From: Caldilineae bacterium
GTDB lineage: Bacteria; Chloroflexota; Anaerolineae; J102
Direction: 5' to 3'
Assembly: GCA_003694905.1 (NCBI GenBank)
Contig: RFJM01000187.1
Span: forward strand, 1-17,050
Length of the DNA stretch: 17,050 nucleotides
The notes below the pieces were generated by a model that saw nothing but the letters and a program-made list of their open reading frames with translations, did no database searches and was not told the DNA's origin. A program made the position numbers and the translations under genes. The first letter of the stretch is position 1, and each line of letters begins with the position of its first letter. Below are positions 14,413-17,050 of this stretch, piece by piece.

Positions 14413-15477
14413 TTAGCGATACTTGCCGGAAAGTTCCTCGATCAGGCCGAGGTTGTCCTTGGTGATCAGGTAACCGCCGGTGTCGATGTTGGGCGTGAGA
14501 CCGAATTTGTTGTAAAGGAAGAGGGTGATGACGGCAAAGTAGCCCTGCAGGTATTGCTGCTGGTCGATGGAGGCGACGAGGTAGTCGGTCTTCAAGCCCT
14601 CGACGGTTCCAGGAGCAGCATCGAAGCCGCCGGCAATGACCTCGCCCGGCTGTTTGCCCGCGTTCTTGAGGGCGCTGGTGAGACGGTCGGTGCAGATACC
14701 TCCTGCGCCCATGATGACGGCGACGTCGGGGTTGGCCAGCAGGTAGGCGGTGATGCGCTGCTCGTTGGTGGTCATCTCGATACCACCACCGTCGATGATC
14801 TCGAGTTCGCTGGTGATGCCGAATTCGGCCATGGCGTCGCGTACGCCGGCCGAGCGTACCTGGGCGTAGGCGGCGGTGGGTACTTCGGCAGCCATGGCGA
14901 TCTTGGCATTGGTCAGGTCCATGCCCTTCTCTACGGCGGTGCTAAAGAGCTTGGTACCCAACATGTAGCCTGCGCGGCGCTCGTTCTGGCCGATGTAGCA
15001 CAGGCGTTTGTTGCCGGCCGCACCTTTGGTGTCGTCATTGTTGATGCCGATAACGGGGATGCCTGCGGCAAGGGCGTCTTCGACGGGCTTGTCCCAGGCG
15101 TCGTCGTTGTTGATGACCAGAGCGATGCCGTCGGGTTTGCTGGCCACGGCTTCCTGGAATTTCTTTTGTTGGTTGGCCAGGTCGCTGCCGGCCAGGTCGA
15201 TTTCGGCACGGCAGCCGTACAGTTCGGCGGCATCCATCATGCCCTGCTTGACAACGGCCCAGAAGGGATCGTCACCACCGTGGGTTACCAGCCGGAAGTA
15301 CATGCCTGCGGCCGGGCCCTGCGCGGCGGGCTTGGCAGCTTCTTCTGGGGTGGGCTGGGCTACCGAAGGAGCAGCAGGGGGAGCACAGGCTTCGATGATG
15401 CTGGCGACAACGCCGGCACCAACCGCTGCACCGGTGAAGCGAAGGACATCTCGTCGGGAAACCAGTTTGCTGGACAT
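14413..15477 (-). CDS. Sugar-binding lipoprotein of the ABC importer (Peripla_BP_4/RbsB type)
   Basis: This is the extracytoplasmic substrate-binding protein, 354 residues from ATG 15477. It begins with a twin-arginine signal (SRRDVLRF, R8-R9), a hydrophobic stretch, and a lipobox-like IIEAC with the lipid-carrying Cys at 31. A Pro/Ala-rich linker follows (about 32-55). The mature part is a ribose-type two-lobed fold: THGGDDPFWAVVKQG, DGIALVINNDD, AGIPVIGINNDD, and a C-terminal ASIDQQQYLQGYFAV hinge-region segment. These are typical of simple-sugar or polyol binders; the ligand is unknown. An in-frame GTG at 15546 would add a polar leader, but AGGAG at 15486-15490, 8 bases before ATG 15477, and the signal peptide decide for the shorter form. 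It lies 223 bases after the URO-D gene. Confidence 0.93.
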   Translation of the reverse strand: MSSKLVSRRDVLRFTGAAVGAGVVASIIEACAPPAAPSVAQPTPEEAAKPAAQGPAAGMYFRLVTHGGDDPFWAVVKQGMMDAAELYGCRAEIDLAGSDLANQQKKFQEAVASKPDGIALVINNDDAWDKPVEDALAAGIPVIGINNDDTKGAAGNKRLCYIGQNERRAGYMLGTKLFSTAVEKGMDLTNAKIAMAAEVPTAAYAQVRSAGVRDAMAEFGITSELEIIDGGGIEMTTNEQRITAYLLANPDVAVIMGAGGICTDRLTSALKNAGKQPGEVIAGGFDAAPGTVEGLKTDYLVASIDQQQYLQGYFAVITLFLYNKFGLTPNIDTGGYLITKDNLGLIEELSGKYR

Positions 15478-15534
15478 CGCTAACACTCCTTTGCTGAAGG
15501 CAGACGCTGTATCTGTTGAATCGATCGGGTTTCG

Positions 15535-15560
15535 TATGGGCCCCACACTTTGGACCCATA
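15535..15560. promoter_or_regulatory. Imperfect inverted repeat upstream of the binding-protein gene
   Basis: TATGGG (15535-15540) and CCCATA (15555-15560) are perfect arms with a 14-base centre. Two further pairs follow after one mismatch. It lies about 60-85 bases upstream of the binding-protein ATG. It could be an operator or an RNA hairpin. No clear promoter was found in 15478-15700. Confidence 0.3.
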
Positions 15561-15619
15561 AGCATGCCCGAGGATTCGACGATACGGGTGGGTTTGAAGG
15601 GCAGACGAGCGAGAGAGTA

Positions 15620-15639
15620 TCAGGTCATACGCACCTCCT
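15620..15639 (-). other. Consensus ribosome binding site with a two-codon reading frame
   Basis: On the minus strand AGGAGG (15634-15639) is followed after 5 bases by ATG ACC TGA (15628-15620). This is the strongest ribosome binding site between the URO-D gene and the binding-protein gene, yet it serves only a Met-Thr-stop frame. It may be a leader mini-ORF, a remnant of a lost gene, or chance. Confidence 0.3.
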
Positions 15640-15700
15640 GGCACCGCTATGGGATTTGAGAGACACGAGGGAGGAGAGCTATAGGGTACGGCGGACTGAG

Positions 15701-16732
15701 TCAGTGATACACCCCGTACTTGCGGGCGGACTCGACCAGCGCCTGGATGTTCTCCGGCGGTGTTTCGGGTCCCAGGGCGCAGCCCGGCCCCAGAATGAAG
15801 CCGCTGTCGGGAGCCATGATCTCGATGGCCTCGCGACAGGCTTCCTCGACCTGCTCGGGCGTGCCTTCTGCCATGAGGGTGGTGTTGATAGGGCCGAGGA
15901 AGCAGGTTTTGCCGCGACCGGCTTCTTTGGCTTTGCGCAGGTCGGTCTTGTGGTCGATTTCCAGTACCTGGGCCCCGGTGGCGATGAAATCTTCGATGAT
16001 GGGAATGGTGTTGCCGCAAATGTGGTTGTGGAGGATGATGCCCTTTTTCTTGAGGTCGTCGACCATACGCTTTTCGTGGGGAAAGGCGTACTCGCGGTAA
16101 TGCCTGGGTGAGATGACATCGGGCCCGGCGATGGGTTCGCCGATGGAGGTGGAGTGGGCGCCGGCATCGATGAGGGCAAAGGCGTAACGGGTTGCTACCT
16201 CGCGCGCGAAGTCGAGCAGGCGATGAATGAGTTCCGGTTTCTCGCCTAAGGCGATCTCGAGGAGGAGGGTGTCCATGCCGATCAACTGGCTAGCCAGGTC
16301 CATGGGCCCCTGATCGGCCCGACCGCAGATCCAGACGCGATCGCCGATTTCACGCGCGAGGATTCGGGTGGCTTTGATGATTTCGCACATGGGAAAGGCG
16401 GTCTCCGGGTCCGGCACCTGAAGTTTATCGACTTCTTCCAGGCTCTTGATCACGGGCACATGGGCGGCCGGGGCCGCGTCGTCCCGATAGATTACCTCCA
16501 CCCCACAGGCCTGTGCATTGCAGGCCGTCCCGTTCTCCAACAGGATCATGTCGTGCCCAAACTGTTGCCAGGCCCTGAGCATGGCCTCGGCCAGGAGTTC
16601 CCCGTCCTGAAAGACTTCGGCCATGGAGACGCCCATGGCCGCAGCCGCGGGCTGAAAGTTGTGCAGATCAACCGGAACGCGATCGGGTTTGCGCAGGTCG
16701 ATGGCTGCCTGGACGCGTTCGATAGAGTTCAT
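15701..16732 (-). CDS. URO-D-superfamily protein, MtaA/MtbA-like methyltransferase type
   Basis: The product is 343 residues and belongs to the uroporphyrinogen decarboxylase superfamily, a TIM-barrel fold. It carries H237-x-C239 in LHNHICGNT and C318 in LGPGCALGPETPPEN, the order and spacing of the zinc ligands in methylcobamide:CoM methyltransferases such as MtaA. True HemE lacks this trio, so tetrapyrrole decarboxylation is unlikely. Likely roles are methyl transfer to or from a corrinoid, with the acceptor unknown, since bacteria of this type are not expected to use coenzyme M. The start is ATG 16732, with GAGG 9 bases upstream. An in-frame GTG at 16747 lacks a ribosome binding site. It is the first gene after the promoter at 16906-16934 and precedes the sugar transporter genes, suggesting a shared substrate. 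No corrinoid protein gene is in the window. Confidence 0.82.
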   Translation of the reverse strand: MNSIERVQAAIDLRKPDRVPVDLHNFQPAAAAMGVSMAEVFQDGELLAEAMLRAWQQFGHDMILLENGTACNAQACGVEVIYRDDAAPAAHVPVIKSLEEVDKLQVPDPETAFPMCEIIKATRILAREIGDRVWICGRADQGPMDLASQLIGMDTLLLEIALGEKPELIHRLLDFAREVATRYAFALIDAGAHSTSIGEPIAGPDVISPRHYREYAFPHEKRMVDDLKKKGIILHNHICGNTIPIIEDFIATGAQVLEIDHKTDLRKAKEAGRGKTCFLGPINTTLMAEGTPEQVEEACREAIEIMAPDSGFILGPGCALGPETPPENIQALVESARKYGVYH

Positions 16733-16834
16733 CACATGCTGCCTCACAGAAAAAGGAAGGTGTGTGGAAGGCAGATTGACCGGCTATGGGTCCCACGAAC
16801 AGCCCACGCGCCGGGTATGTTGCACGCTTCGAGG

Positions 16835-16885
16835 GCGGCAGGCCTGTCGCGATCGTCACCAGGCTAACACGCGTCACCGTTGACG
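16835..16885. promoter_or_regulatory. Two dyad symmetries in the leader of the URO-D/ABC operon
   Basis: CAGGCCTG (16839-16846) is a perfect palindrome inside a 16-base near-palindrome at 16835-16850. A second dyad is CGTCA-CCGT-TGACG (16872-16885). Both lie downstream of the predicted transcription start near 16899, where a repressor could block the promoter. No regulator gene is in the window. Confidence 0.35.
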
Positions 16886-16905
16886 TATGTTTGCTTTAGT
16901 AAGGA

Positions 16906-16934
16906 ATGGTACGAAAATCTCAGGGGTTTGTCAA
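16906..16934 (-). promoter_or_regulatory. Sigma70-like promoter of the URO-D/sugar ABC operon
   Basis: On the minus strand a perfect TTGACA (16929-16934) is followed by a 17-base spacer and TACCAT (16906-16911), 4 of 6 matches to TATAAT. Transcription would start near 16899, giving a leader of about 167 bases before the ATG at 16732. Confidence 0.65.
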
Positions 16935-17050
16935 GTGATCCGCGCGGGGCGGGTGCGTTTCAAAATAGGGGCAGCCGGTGCGCCGGGCTGGTAAGGGTCC
17001 CTCTGCAAGGGGGGTGCGGGGGAACACCCCATACGCGTCAAGCTAAGGGG
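16935..17050. other. Window end: G-rich noncoding sequence with a small hairpin
   Basis: No gene is visible after the promoter. GGGGTG (17011-17016) pairs with CACCCC (17025-17030), a 6-bp stem with an 8-base loop, in a G-rich stretch. It could be the end of a transcript from the next gene outside the window or part of another repeat. Together with the leader (16733-16905), the last 318 bases hold only regulatory candidates. Confidence 0.4.

Noticed and set aside
14374..15483. Plus-strand open frame of 369 codons across the binding-protein gene
   Set aside because: It is Gly/Val/Asp-rich with no recognisable domain, and it is the complement of a clear Tat-type lipoprotein gene.
15701..16732. 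Uroporphyrinogen decarboxylase (HemE) as function of the URO-D gene
   Set aside because: The HxC...C zinc trio belongs to the methyltransferase branch, and the neighbours are transport genes, not heme genes.
17011..17030. Hairpin at the window end as a definite terminator
   Set aside because: The stem is only 6 bp and G-rich with no T tract, and the gene it might serve is outside the window.

Overview
The window looks like a chromosomal segment of a GC-rich bacterium, most likely a member of the Chloroflexota (Anaerolineae/Caldilineae-like). This placement is an inference. It rests on the style of the nuoL-nuoM-nuoN genes (NuoL with a histidine-rich loop), a Tat-type lipoprotein sugar binder, a URO-D-family protein beside a sugar ABC transporter, and small hairpin-array repeats. 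No rRNA, tRNA, IS element or CRISPR array was seen.

Layout. (1) 1-5729, plus strand: a small TPR-like membrane protein, then nuoL, nuoM and nuoN, the three antiporter-like proton-pumping subunits of complex I, ending at a GC-rich hairpin. (2) 5797-7326, plus strand: a murE-family Mur ligase whose specificity motif is EDPR instead of DNPR. (3) 7327-7700: a convergent intergenic region with a hairpin-array repeat and two strong stem-loops. (4) 11060-7701, minus strand: an operon for 3-hydroxybutyrate dehydrogenase (bdhA), a universal stress protein, and the small and large TRAP transporter permeases (dctQ, dctM), with no dctP binding protein. It has its own sigma70-like promoter with a perfect TATAAT. 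(5) 11145-11500: a second copy of the hairpin-array repeat, so the two copies bracket the bdhA operon. (6) 16732-11501, minus strand: an operon for a URO-D/MtaA-type methyltransferase-like protein, a ribose-type sugar-binding lipoprotein, a permease, a single-domain ABC ATPase and a second, different permease. It is preceded by TTGACA-N17-TACCAT and two dyad symmetries.

How the genes work together. The nuo genes are membrane-arm subunits of respiratory complex I. The bdhA operon reads as an uptake and oxidation unit for a short carboxylate, possibly 3-hydroxybutyrate, with a Usp in the place that TeaD holds next to the TeaABC TRAP transporter. The ABC operon reads as sugar or polyol import coupled to a corrinoid methyltransferase-like enzyme, which hints at a methylated substrate. 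These couplings are inferred from gene order and conserved residues.

No single wholly new system stands out. The most interesting items are the paired hairpin-array repeats, the dctP-less bdhA-usp-TRAP operon, the URO-D protein with an MtaA-like zinc site in a sugar operon, the two-permease ABC transporter with a single-domain ATPase, and the altered MurE motif.
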